A DNA stretch of 64,000 nt from Citreicoccus inhibens (GTDB taxonomy: Bacteria > Myxococcota > Myxococcia > Myxococcales > Myxococcaceae). The notes under the pieces were generated by a model, which saw nothing but the letters and a program-made list of their open reading frames with translations, had not been told where the DNA came from and searched no databases. The stretch lies in the NCBI RefSeq assembly GCF_019039035.1, contig NZ_JAHNZT010000007.1, positions 186,001 through 250,000 of the forward strand. Reading direction: 5' to 3'. The translations under genes were made by a program, and so were the position numbers. Shown here piece by piece: positions 9,099 to 17,902 of this stretch. The number at the start of each line of letters is the position of its first letter. Position 1 is the stretch's first letter.

Positions 9099-10555
9099 GA
9101 CAGGGCCTCCTGCGCGCGCGTGGGGGGCGGCAGCCGCAGCGTGAAGCGCGCGCCACCCAGCGGGCCCGTGTCCGCCTCGATGCGTCCGCCGTGAGCCTCC
9201 GCGATGGCCTGGCTCACCGCGAGCCCCAGCCCCGTGCCGGTGGGCTTGGTGGTGAAGAACGGCTCGAACAGCCGCGCGCGCTCCTCCGGCGTCATCCCCG
9301 GTCCCGAGTCCGACACCGCCACGCTCGTCGCGCCATCCCCGCCCGCCTCGATGCGCACTTCCACACTCCCTCCCTCTCCCGCGGCTTCCGCGGCGTTCTT
9401 CACCAGGTTGAGCAGCACCTGACGCAGCCGAGGCGGCTGCACCCAGGCCGCGGCCTCGCCCTCCACCGACACCCGCACGTCGCCCAGCCGCGCCGCCTCG
9501 CGCAGCCGGCCCACCACGTCCTCGCAGGCCTCGCGCAGCGGCACCCGCTCCAGCGGCCCCCGGCCCGGACGCGACAGGTCCAACAGCCCCTCGACGATGT
9601 CCTGACAGCGCATCGCCTCCTCCTCCACCACCTTCAGGTCCTCCGCCAGCCCGCCCTCGGCCTTGCGCTGCAAGAGCCGCACGTACCCCAGGATGACGCC
9701 CAGCGGGTTGTTGATTTCGTGCGCCACGCCCGCCGCCAGCCGCCCGATGCCCGCGAGCTTCTCGTGCTGGACCCACTGCTCCTGGTGCGTGCGCACCGCC
9801 TCCATCATCCGGTTGAACTGCGCGGCCAGCTGCCCCAGCTCTCCGGGGTCGTCCTCGGGGATGCGCGTGCGCAGGTCGCCCTGGGAGAGCCGCGCGGCGC
9901 CCTCGGACAGCCGCGCCACCGGGCGCGCCACCGAGTTCCCGATGTAGACCCCCACGCCCGCCGCGAACAGCGTGGCCCCGCCCAGGAACAAGAGCGCCCA
10001 ACGGAAGCTCGCGCGCTCCACCGCGGCCACGTGGTCCTCGAACCGGCCAATGGACGCATCGAAGCGGCTGGCCAGCGCGTCCGCCCGCGCCTGGATGATG
10101 TTCACCTTCTCCAGCGCGTGCCCGTGCGCCGCCGTCACCGCGCCCTGGTCCTTGGCCAGCACGGCGGGCAGCAGGCTCTCGCGGTACAGCCGATCGAGCG
10201 CGTCCCCCGACTCCCGGATGTCCGCCACCCAGGCGCGCTCCTCCGCGTCCTGCGCCTGGTCCCAGAGCTTGCGGGTGAGCGCCTCCACCCGCGCGCGCGC
10301 CTCGCTGTGGAAGCGCACGTGGCTGGCGTTGCCGAGGATGACGGTGTGGGCCAGGTGGGCGTACTCGTCGCGCACCGCGGTGGCCAGCTCCAGCGCGTCG
10401 CGCACCCGGCCTCCCGCCTCGCGCAGGGTGCGCGACCCTTCGTGGATGTCCGACAACCGGCCGAGCGCGAACCCCGACGCCGCGGCGAACAGGGCCACCA
10501 GCGCCCCAAAGGCGAGCAGCAGTTTCCGAGTCGTGCTTCCAGCAGAGGGCCGCAT
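9095..10555 (-). CDS. Membrane sensor histidine kinase (NtrB/AtoS-like), partner of adjacent regulator
   Basis: 486 aa from ATG 10553-10555. An upstream in-frame ATG near 10630 cannot be excluded. One membrane segment near residues 10-30, a ~150-residue predicted helical extracytoplasmic domain, a second membrane segment (about 163-183) and a HAMP domain ('SVARPVARLSEGAARLSQGD') come first. The H-box 'GVAHEINNPLGVILGY' and the ATPase N, G1 and G2 boxes (NLVKNAAEA, DSGPGM, GTGLGLAV) follow. It phosphorylates the NtrC-type regulator encoded immediately downstream. The helical periplasmic domain is 4-helix-bundle-like and the signal is unknown. Confidence 0.93.
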   Translation of the reverse strand: MRPSAGSTTRKLLLAFGALVALFAAASGFALGRLSDIHEGSRTLREAGGRVRDALELATAVRDEYAHLAHTVILGNASHVRFHSEARARVEALTRKLWDQAQDAEERAWVADIRESGDALDRLYRESLLPAVLAKDQGAVTAAHGHALEKVNIIQARADALASRFDASIGRFEDHVAAVERASFRWALLFLGGATLFAAGVGVYIGNSVARPVARLSEGAARLSQGDLRTRIPEDDPGELGQLAAQFNRMMEAVRTHQEQWVQHEKLAGIGRLAAGVAHEINNPLGVILGYVRLLQRKAEGGLAEDLKVVEEEAMRCQDIVEGLLDLSRPGRGPLERVPLREACEDVVGRLREAARLGDVRVSVEGEAAAWVQPPRLRQVLLNLVKNAAEAAGEGGSVEVRIEAGGDGATSVAVSDSGPGMTPEERARLFEPFFTTKPTGTGLGLAVSQAIAEAHGGRIEADTGPLGGARFTLRLPPPTRAQEALS

Positions 10556-10691
10556 CCGGGGCTGTATACAAGGCACGGGCGCGTCGTGCCCGGACCCAGT
10601 GTCCGCGAACACCCCACCCGCGCCGTTCATCATTCCGCTTGCGCGCCCGGGCGCCGGGCGAGCATGACGAGAGTCTGGGGAGGAGCCGCTC

Positions 10692-11627
10692 ATGGCCCTG
10701 CGCTTCAAGAACCTCGATGGCAGCGGACCGCAGCCGTTCAACACGGTCTTCAAGTGGGCCTTCCTGGACAAGGTCACCGGCAAGCGCCGCAAGTCCCCGG
10801 ACCGCGCCCCCGTCCCCCGCGTGGAGCCCGACCTCGCGACGCTGGCGACCCCACCCGCCCCGGGCGAGGGCGCGCGCCTCACCTGGCTCGGTCATGCCAG
10901 CTGGCTGGTGCAACTGGATGGCGTCTCGCTCCTCGTGGACCCGGTGCTGCGCGACGCCATCAACGTCGTCATCCACCGCAACGTCCCGCCCGGCGTTCCC
11001 GTCGAGAAGCTTCCGCCCATCAGCGCGAGCCTGGTGTCACACAACCACTATGACCACCTGGACCTGCCCACCCTCCAGGGCGTGGGCGCGCCCATCGTGA
11101 CGGGACTGGGGCACGAGCGCGTCTTCCGCGGCAGCCGCCTGCCCGTCACCGAGCTGGACTGGTGGCGCTCCACGCAGGTGGGGCCCGTCACCGTGCACTT
11201 CGTGCCGTCGCAGCACTGGAGCCGCCGCGGCCTCAACGACGTCAACGAGATGCTCTGGGGCGGCTTCGTCATCGAGGGCTCCAGCGCGCGCGTGTACCAC
11301 TCCGGCGACACGGCCTACTTCGAGGGCTTCCGCGAGATTGGCCGGCGCTTCCCGGACCTCGACGCGGCCCTGCTGCCCATTGGCGCGTATGACCCGGCGT
11401 GGTTCATGAGCCGCCAGCACATGAACCCGGAGGAGGCCGCGCAGTCCTTCGAGGACCTGGGCGCGCGCCAGTTCCTCGCCATGCACTGGGGCACCTTCAA
11501 GCTCACCGACGAGCCGCTCGACGAGCCGCCCGTCCGGTTGAACGCCGAGTGGAGCCGCCGCGGCTGGCCCTCCGAGCGCCTGCATGTGCTCGCGGTAGGT
11601 GCGTCCCTCACCGTGAGACGGGGCTGA
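10692..11627 (+). CDS. MBL-fold metallohydrolase, NAPE-PLD/UlaG-like
   Basis: 311 aa, with GGAGGAG just before the ATG. The metallo-beta-lactamase metal ligands are present: His117-x-His119-x-Asp121-His122, His175, Asp206 (HSGDT) and His265. The tail 'QHMNPEEAAQSFEDLGARQFLAMHWGTFKLTDEP' is typical of the N-acyl-phosphatidylethanolamine phospholipase D-like branch. Such enzymes cleave phosphodiesters in lipids or related compounds, but the substrate is not known for bacterial members. There is no signal peptide. The M14 peptidase gene follows 41 bp downstream in the same direction and may share its transcript. Confidence 0.9.
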   Translation: MALRFKNLDGSGPQPFNTVFKWAFLDKVTGKRRKSPDRAPVPRVEPDLATLATPPAPGEGARLTWLGHASWLVQLDGVSLLVDPVLRDAINVVIHRNVPPGVPVEKLPPISASLVSHNHYDHLDLPTLQGVGAPIVTGLGHERVFRGSRLPVTELDWWRSTQVGPVTVHFVPSQHWSRRGLNDVNEMLWGGFVIEGSSARVYHSGDTAYFEGFREIGRRFPDLDAALLPIGAYDPAWFMSRQHMNPEEAAQSFEDLGARQFLAMHWGTFKLTDEPLDEPPVRLNAEWSRRGWPSERLHVLAVGASLTVRRG

Positions 11628-11668
11628 GCGCGGTTGAGCACGGCGGGGCACTGTGTTCTGAGGAGTCC

Positions 11669-13432
11669 ATGCTCCTGCCCGCACTCGTCGCCGTGGCGCT
11701 CACCCAGGCGCCTCCTCCCCTCACGACCCTCTCTGAACAGAGCGGCTGGCTGCGCACCGGCCGCGCCACCGAGTCCGAGGCGCTGTGCCGCGCCTTCGCC
11801 AAGGCCTACCCGAGCAAGGCCCGCTGCGACACCGTGGGCACCACGCCCGAGGGACGTCCCCTGCTCGCGCTCATCGCCAGCGCGGATGGCACGCTGACGC
11901 CCGCCGCCGCGCGCAAGAAGAACCGGCCCGTCGTCTTCTTCCAGGGCGGCATCCACGCGGGCGAAATCGACGGCAAGGACGCGGGCTACTGGCTGTTGCG
12001 CGACCTGCTCTCCGGCAAGGAGCAGCCGGACGTCCTCAAGGGCGTCACCGCCGTCTTCGTCCCCATCTTCAACGTGGATGGCCACGAGCGCTTCGGCCCC
12101 AACAACCGCCCCAACCAGCGCGGCCCCGAGGAGATGGGCTTCCGCGTCACGGGCCAGGGCTACAACCTCAACCGCGACTACACCAAGGTCGAGGCGCCCG
12201 AGATGGGCGCGCTGCTCACGTACCTCAACGCGTGGGAGCCGCTCGTCTACATGGACCTGCACGTCACGGACGGCGCCAAGTTCGAGCACGACGTGTCCGT
12301 CTCGCTGGAGCCGCAGAAGGGCGGCCCCGAGTCGCTGCGCCCGCTGGGCGTCAAGCTGCGCGAGGACCTCTTCCAGACGCTGGAGTCCGAGGGCCACCTG
12401 CCCGTGGAGTTCTACCCGTCGTTCCGCCAGGACGATGACCCGGCCAGCGGCTTCGCGTACGGCATCGCCCCGCCGCGCTTCAGCCACGGCTACTGGATGC
12501 AGCACGGCCGCTTCGGCGTCCTGGTGGAGACGCACTCGTGGAAGCCCTACGCGCACCGCGTGAAGACGACGCGCGACATCCTCGCCAGCGTGCTCCAGCA
12601 GGTGGCGCGCGATGGCGCCGCGCTCCAGGCCGCGGTGAAGGCGGAGGACGCCCGCGCCGAGTCCGGTCAGGTGAAGGAGGCGGTGCTCTCCTGGGAGGGG
12701 ACGCAGAAGAACCACCCCATCGCCTTCCGCGGCTACGCGTATGAGCGCGGCCTGTCCGAGCTGTCCGGTCAGCCGTGGGTCCGCTACGACGAGTCCAAGC
12801 CGCAGGTGTGGACCGTGCCGTATTACGACGAGGTGAAGCCCGGGCTCACCGTGTCCCTGCCCGCCGGCGGCTACTTGATTCCTCCCGCGTACGCGGCCTG
12901 GGCGGCGCAGAAGCTCACCGCGCACGGGCTGCGCTTCGAGCGGCTCACGAAGTCCCTGCTGCCCACGGACGTGGAGCTCTTCCGCGCCACCGACGTCCAG
13001 TTCAACGCCCGCTCCTTCGAGGGGCGCCAGGGCGTGACGCTCAAGGGCGCATGGTCGCAGGAGTCCCGCGCCATCCCCGCGGGCACGCTCTACGTCCCGA
13101 CCGCGCAGAAGGGCGTGCAGCTCGTGGCGCAACTCCTGGAGCCCACCGGCGCGGACTCGTGGGCGGCCTGGGGCCTGTTCAACAACGCGTTCGAGCAGAA
13201 GGAGTACATCGAGGACTACGTGGTGGAGCCCTTCGCGCGCGAGCTGCTGGCGAAGGACGCCCGCGTGAAGGCCGAGTGGGAGGAGCGCCTCAAGGACCCG
13301 GCGTTCGCCAAGGACCCGCGCGCCCGCCTGCGCTTCTTCGCCGAGCGCCACCCCGCCTTCGACGCGGCCTTCCGCCTGTACCCGGTGTTCCGCGTGAGCA
13401 CGGCGCCCACCGCGCCCACCGCCGCGCGCTAG
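11669..13432 (+). CDS. M14-family zinc carboxypeptidase
   Basis: 587 aa from ATG 11669, preceded by GAGGAG. A short hydrophobic N-terminus (LLPALVAVALTQA) looks like a weak signal peptide. The catalytic domain shows the zinc triad His96-x2-Glu99 and His198, the substrate-binding pair in 'YNLNRDY' (Asn168-Arg169) and the general base in 'VLVETHSWKPY' near 285-290. The ~200-residue C-terminal domain is less conserved. The protein resembles the large M14 peptidases common in myxobacteria, which probably degrade extracellular peptides. Confidence 0.9.
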   Translation: MLLPALVAVALTQAPPPLTTLSEQSGWLRTGRATESEALCRAFAKAYPSKARCDTVGTTPEGRPLLALIASADGTLTPAAARKKNRPVVFFQGGIHAGEIDGKDAGYWLLRDLLSGKEQPDVLKGVTAVFVPIFNVDGHERFGPNNRPNQRGPEEMGFRVTGQGYNLNRDYTKVEAPEMGALLTYLNAWEPLVYMDLHVTDGAKFEHDVSVSLEPQKGGPESLRPLGVKLREDLFQTLESEGHLPVEFYPSFRQDDDPASGFAYGIAPPRFSHGYWMQHGRFGVLVETHSWKPYAHRVKTTRDILASVLQQVARDGAALQAAVKAEDARAESGQVKEAVLSWEGTQKNHPIAFRGYAYERGLSELSGQPWVRYDESKPQVWTVPYYDEVKPGLTVSLPAGGYLIPPAYAAWAAQKLTAHGLRFERLTKSLLPTDVELFRATDVQFNARSFEGRQGVTLKGAWSQESRAIPAGTLYVPTAQKGVQLVAQLLEPTGADSWAAWGLFNNAFEQKEYIEDYVVEPFARELLAKDARVKAEWEERLKDPAFAKDPRARLRFFAERHPAFDAAFRLYPVFRVSTAPTAPTAAR

Positions 13433-13448
13433 TCCCCACGGCCTGCTG

Positions 13449-13504
13449 AAAAAACCGAGGCCCTCGTCCCCGCCAGCCGGTCTGGCTCGGGGGGCGAGGG
13501 CCTC
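13449..13504 (-). terminator. Intrinsic terminator of the cglD-like gene
   Basis: A long inverted repeat (GAGGCCCTCG at 13457-13466 and CGAGGGCCTC at 13495-13504, with extra C/G pairs inside) is followed, on the minus strand, by a run of six T (13449-13454). It lies 49 bp beyond the stop of the leftward CglD-like gene, and may also stop rightward transcripts of the peptidase gene. Confidence 0.85.
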
Positions 13505-13552
13505 TGTCATGTCAGCCCCCGGGAATGCGCCCCCGGGGGTGACGGGCCTGCA

Positions 13553-16500
13553 TCAGCCGATGGGCTTCTCGCAGGCGCAGGTGTTCGCGTTGCACTGGTA
13601 GTTCGGCGGGCAGCCGCCGCAGTCCGTCTTGCAGACACAGGCGCACGCGTTGGCGTCCGCCTTGTAGGTGGAGCCGCAGTTCAGCGCGCCGGTGTCGCAG
13701 ACACAGCCGCACGCGTTCGGGTCGAACTTGGACCCAGGCGCGCACGTTGCCATCTGCACGCAGGTGCACGCGCAGGTGGCCGAGTTGCACGTCTCGAAGG
13801 TACCGCACGCGCCGCCGCAGTCCGGAGCGCAGCTGTACTTGCAGACGTCGCGGTCCGTGTTGCAGACCTGTCCCGGCGAGCCCGTGGTGCCGCAATCCGC
13901 CGGGCACTCGCACTTGTCCGTGGCGCGGTTGCAGGCGAGCGGCCCCTTGCAGAAGTCCGCCTGCGACGGGTCGTAGTAGCCCGTGTCCGACGAGCAGGGC
14001 GGCGGGTTGCCGTCCGTTGCGGAGGTGCGGTCAATCCAGTAGCGGTACGACACGGCCGCCTGCGTGGTGCCCGGGGTCTTCGGACGGCACGCGCCGTAGA
14101 AGGACACGGTGCCGTTGATGCCGTCCACGTCGAAGCCGTTCACGCGGCTGCGCGGGATGTCACCGATGGTCGGGCACGTGGTGGCGTTCTCCACCTCCGC
14201 CACCGCCACCTTCATGGAGGCGCCAATGGGCGGCTTCAGCGTCTTGTAGCCCACGGAGGCAATGACGCTGTCCACGATGGCGTTGATGGTGTTGGTGATG
14301 GACGTGGAGTCACGGATGCTGCCGTAGACACCGCCCGTGTTCTGGATGACGTCCAGGTGGCGCGGGTTCGTGTTGTCCTCGGACGAGTCGCACTTCGAGC
14401 CATCCGGCGGGCAGATGATGCCGTGCAGTTGGATGGGCCGGTTGAGCGGGTTCTTCGTCAGGGTCGCCGTCGCGCCCGTGTTCAGGAAGTACTGCGTGTA
14501 GTCCTGAATGGTGCTGCTCGGCTTGTCGTCGGACTGGTCGCGGGTGTCGGTGAGCAACACCACGGCCACCTGGGCGTTGGGCCGGAGCTGCGTCTCCGGC
14601 GTGCCGCCCGCCGTCGCCTTGTTGATGGCCGCGCGCGCGTTCTCCAGGAGGCGCTCGCGGGGATCACCGCCGGTTCCCACCCAGCACTGCTTGTCAGTGG
14701 AGCAGGTGGTCCCCGTGATGGGCGTGTACGTCGTCGACCCGCCCGAGGTGGACTTCACCGCACACACCTGGTTGTTGCAGACCGCGTCCTTGGTCAGCCA
14801 CGCCTTGAACTGCTGGATGTTGTTGGTGAAGGTCCGCAACACGTCGGTGTTGCCCAGGCTTCCCGACGTGTAGCTGGTCGTCACCAGGCCCACGCGCCAG
14901 TCCAGCGACGCATTGCCCAGCTTGTTGGCCACGGCCGTGGCCGCGTCCGCCAGGTACGTCTGGGAGGCGGCCATGGAGCCGCTGTCGTCCACCACGAAGA
15001 GGAAGTCCACCACCGCCCGGTTGGCGGTGAAGACCTCGCACTGCACGGCGTCCGCGTCACCGAACTGCGCCAGCGCCGTGCCGCCCGCCGTGTCCGCCAT
15101 GGCGAAGAGGCTGCCCGCGTCGTTGTACTTGGAGGCCGGGGTGATGGCGATGACGGTCAGCACGCTCTTGTCCGAGCGGTGGACGTACTGCGCCTGCACC
15201 TTGAACGGACCCGCGATGCCCGCGGCGCCCGCCAGCGCGCCCGTGCTCGTGGGCACCAGCCCGCGCGCCAGCGTGTTGGTGAACGTCTTGAGGTCCGAGG
15301 TGTTGGCCTGCGTGTAGCGCGCGGCCAGCGCGTTGAAGCCGTCCCACGTCTTGAACGTCTGGGTGAACTCCGTCACCGCCGCGTTCAGCTCCGGCACGGA
15401 CGCGCGGATGCCCGCCTCGTCCGTCGACGGCGTCGTGCTGGTGCCCACCTGGCCCCGCTTGTAGGCGATGAACGTCACCTGCTTCGTGTCATCCCAGCCG
15501 ATGATGCCCACCGTGCGGTTGGCCGAGTCCTTCACGTCCACCATGTTGGCGGCCTTGAAGGTGTTGGGCAGCGCCAGGCGCACGTCCACGCCGCTGTCCT
15601 CCTTGAAGCTCACCGTGCGCAGGTTCTGCGTGCTGCACGCCCGGCCCGCCGGCGTGGAAGACGCGCCGTCCGCGGGGTTGCGGGGGTCCAGCTCGCCCGG
15701 GTCCACCCGGCCGTTCTGGTTGGAGTCCTCGGCGCCGTCCTGGATGCCGTCGTTGTCCGTGTCGCGGTTCAGCGGATCCGTCTTCGTGCTCGGGTCCTCG
15801 TCGCCCTTGTAGCCACAGTCCTTGCGCGGGGCCGCAGCCGTGGACACGCCACGCTCCAGGCCGTCCAACAGGCCGTCACCGTCCGTGTCGGGGTTGGTCG
15901 GGTCGGTCTCGCCCTGGTCCACCTTGCCGTTGGAGTTGGGGTCCTCCCCCAGGAAGCCGTTGCGGCCCGGGCCGTCCTGCAGGCCGTCGCAGTCGGTGTC
16001 CGTGAGGCGCGGGTCGGTCTCGTTGGTGTCCACGCGGCCGTTGTGGTTCTCGTCCTCCACGCCGTCCGACACGCCGTCGCCGTCCGTGTCCGGGTTCTTG
16101 GGGTCCGTGCCCGTGGCGATCTCGACGCTGTCCGGGATGCCGTCGAAGTCCGAGTCGAGGACGGTGGCCGCGCAGTCGCCCGCGACTCGCGGATCCGTCT
16201 CGTTGGCGTCCTTCACGCCGTTGTGGTTCTTGTCCTCGTCGCCGTCGCGGCAGGTGTCGCCGTCCGTGTCCGGCTTGAGCGGATCCGTTCCGGTGCGCAG
16301 CTCCAGGTCATCCGACAGGCCGTCGTTGTCCGTGTCGCGCTTGCGAGGATCGGTCTCGCCGGGGCTCACCGAGCCGTTCTTGTTGGCGTCCTCGACGCCG
16401 TCCGGCAGCCCGTCACCGTCCGAGTCCACCGCGTTGGGGTCCGTCTCGGTGCTGTCGCGCTTGCCGTTGCGGTTGGCGTCCTCGAGGCCGTCCGGGAGCC

Positions 16501-16960
16501 CATCGCCGTCCGTGTCCGCGTTCACCGGCGAGGTGCGCGTCGTCGGGTCCGCATCACCGCGGAAGACGCAGTTCGGATCGGTGGAGACCGTCGACGTGCG
16601 CCCCACCTCCACACCGTCACGGATGCCATCGCCGTCCGTGTCACGCAGGCCCGGGTCCGTCTTCTTCCCGTTCGCGTAGACGATGGTGAATTCTTCCTGG
16701 TCCGTCAGACCGTCACAGTCCGAGTCCAGGTTGGCGTTGTTCTTGTTCTCGACGTCCGTGGGGACCTTGCCGGGGTCCGGGTCGGGGTCGATGATGACGC
16801 CGGCATCTTCCTCGAAGTGGCCAGCGTCGGTGCCCGCGTCGACACCACCGTCGACTTCGGAGCCTGGGGGGGGAGGTTTGGGTGGGTCATCGCCACCGCA
16901 CCCGGCCAGCAGCGCAGCTGCCAGCAAGGGGCCGGAGAGGAGTCGGATCCAATTGCGCAT
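13553..16960 (-). CDS. cglD: CglD-like gliding-motility lipoprotein (thrombospondin type 3 repeats, VWA, Cys-rich tail)
   Basis: 1135 aa from ATG 16958-16960. Another ATG three codons upstream has its GGAG too close. A lipoprotein signal ends in LLAGC. A Pro/Asp-rich linker leads to a long Ca2+-binding array of D-x-D-G-D-G-x-x-D units of thrombospondin type 3 character (about 70-460). A von Willebrand A domain begins with 'VVDFLFVVDDSGSM', an intact MIDAS. The C-terminal ~120 residues hold many Cys, integrin-beta-like. This architecture matches Myxococcus CglD, an outer-membrane protein whose loss stops adventurous gliding and can be rescued by contact with wild type. Assignment is from architecture; myxobacteria carry other VWA/TSP3 lipoproteins. 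Ca2+-dependent adhesion is the likely role. Confidence 0.85.
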   Translation of the reverse strand: MRNWIRLLSGPLLAAALLAGCGGDDPPKPPPPGSEVDGGVDAGTDAGHFEEDAGVIIDPDPDPGKVPTDVENKNNANLDSDCDGLTDQEEFTIVYANGKKTDPGLRDTDGDGIRDGVEVGRTSTVSTDPNCVFRGDADPTTRTSPVNADTDGDGLPDGLEDANRNGKRDSTETDPNAVDSDGDGLPDGVEDANKNGSVSPGETDPRKRDTDNDGLSDDLELRTGTDPLKPDTDGDTCRDGDEDKNHNGVKDANETDPRVAGDCAATVLDSDFDGIPDSVEIATGTDPKNPDTDGDGVSDGVEDENHNGRVDTNETDPRLTDTDCDGLQDGPGRNGFLGEDPNSNGKVDQGETDPTNPDTDGDGLLDGLERGVSTAAAPRKDCGYKGDEDPSTKTDPLNRDTDNDGIQDGAEDSNQNGRVDPGELDPRNPADGASSTPAGRACSTQNLRTVSFKEDSGVDVRLALPNTFKAANMVDVKDSANRTVGIIGWDDTKQVTFIAYKRGQVGTSTTPSTDEAGIRASVPELNAAVTEFTQTFKTWDGFNALAARYTQANTSDLKTFTNTLARGLVPTSTGALAGAAGIAGPFKVQAQYVHRSDKSVLTVIAITPASKYNDAGSLFAMADTAGGTALAQFGDADAVQCEVFTANRAVVDFLFVVDDSGSMAASQTYLADAATAVANKLGNASLDWRVGLVTTSYTSGSLGNTDVLRTFTNNIQQFKAWLTKDAVCNNQVCAVKSTSGGSTTYTPITGTTCSTDKQCWVGTGGDPRERLLENARAAINKATAGGTPETQLRPNAQVAVVLLTDTRDQSDDKPSSTIQDYTQYFLNTGATATLTKNPLNRPIQLHGIICPPDGSKCDSSEDNTNPRHLDVIQNTGGVYGSIRDSTSITNTINAIVDSVIASVGYKTLKPPIGASMKVAVAEVENATTCPTIGDIPRSRVNGFDVDGINGTVSFYGACRPKTPGTTQAAVSYRYWIDRTSATDGNPPPCSSDTGYYDPSQADFCKGPLACNRATDKCECPADCGTTGSPGQVCNTDRDVCKYSCAPDCGGACGTFETCNSATCACTCVQMATCAPGSKFDPNACGCVCDTGALNCGSTYKADANACACVCKTDCGGCPPNYQCNANTCACEKPIG

Positions 16961-17146
16961 AAGTGTCATCGCTCCGGAGAAGGGGGGTTCGGAGGGCCGA
17001 ATGATAGGCCGGGAGTGCTCGAAAACCGATGTAAGTCCCCCTTTTGGACGAGGGGTGCGTCGGTACCTGGAAGGAGGCAATCCAGCCCCGTGGCTGGATT
17101 CCGATTGGGCTGTCTGGACGTCCGTTGGGAGGGCTCGGCTATCGTC

Positions 17147-17902
17147 ATGGTCGTGCCTGTCTTCGGTCTCGCTGCGATCTGGAGTGGAGGAGCCTCGCCG
17201 GAGGGAGCAGCCGCTGTCCTAGAGAGACTCGGACAGACGCTGCCGGCCACACAGGCCCTGCACCTGATGCTCGCGCGGCACGAGGACTCCGCCGCGCTGG
17301 AGTTGAAGGTGGAAGTGCCAGGCTACCCGCGCGCCGCCGTGGAGCGGCTCGCGGACGACATCCAGCGCAGCGGGGGCACGTTCATCGAGCTGTGGCGCCT
17401 GCCCAAGGCTGAGCGCGACGCCCTGCGGGCACGAACCCTGAGTGGAGGCACGTCATACCTCGGGGATGAGCGCGCGGGCGCGGCCAAGGCGCTCCTCCAG
17501 CACCTGGAAGCCCTGAAGGAGCGTCAGTCCCGAGTCCTTCCCCCAGCGCCCGAGCCCGTGGCGCCTCCCGCCAGCCCTCCGCAGCGGCGAGGCCGGCGGT
17601 TCGCGGTGAAGCTGGAGCTGGAGTTCCGCACCGAGCTGGACTTCGTGCGGGAGCACGCGTTGAACATCTCCAATGGCGGCCTGTTCGTGCGCACGGCCCA
17701 CCGCCCGCCTCCGGACAGCATCGTCACCGTGGATGTGCGGCTGCCCGACGGCCAGCGGTTGCAGGGCGAGGCGGTGGTGGCGCACGTGGTGGACGAGCCG
17801 TACTCGGGAGGCGTGGGGCTGACGTTCCTGAACGACGACCCGAGCTTCTCGCGGACGCTCGACGACTACCTGGCGAGCCTGGCCGGTGGGACCCGGACGT
17901 GA
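17147..17902 (+). CDS. PilZ-domain protein (Myxococcales-type)
   Basis: 251 aa. The first ~125 residues are a helical region without a recognised domain, followed by a Pro-rich linker. A PilZ domain occupies about 143-247, with an Arg-rich entry (RRGRRF) and 'LNISNGGLFVRT' in place of the usual (D/N)xSxxG motif, so c-di-GMP or related ligand binding is plausible. It resembles the PilZ subgroup expanded in myxobacteria, often tied to motility or kinase signalling. Its stop overlaps the GTG of the kinase gene by 4 nt, so the two products are probably made together. It sits next to the CglD-like gene, in divergent orientation. Confidence 0.88.
   Translation: MVVPVFGLAAIWSGGASPEGAAAVLERLGQTLPATQALHLMLARHEDSAALELKVEVPGYPRAAVERLADDIQRSGGTFIELWRLPKAERDALRARTLSGGTSYLGDERAGAAKALLQHLEALKERQSRVLPPAPEPVAPPASPPQRRGRRFAVKLELEFRTELDFVREHALNISNGGLFVRTAHRPPPDSIVTVDVRLPDGQRLQGEAVVAHVVDEPYSGGVGLTFLNDDPSFSRTLDDYLASLAGGTRT

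Noticed and set aside
7683-10976. Single 1097-residue protein joining regulator and kinase region
   Set aside because: The upstream part is out of frame with the kinase; the true kinase and regulator are separate genes overlapping by ATGA at 9095-9098.
9191-11053. 620-residue frame opposite the histidine kinase
   Set aside because: Composition is His/Arg/Pro-rich with no domain, while the kinase on the other strand has all motifs.
15700-16700. Apparent tandem DNA repeat
   Set aside because: It is the coding sequence for D-x-D-G-D-G calcium-binding repeats of the CglD-like protein, diverged between units, not a satellite or CRISPR array.
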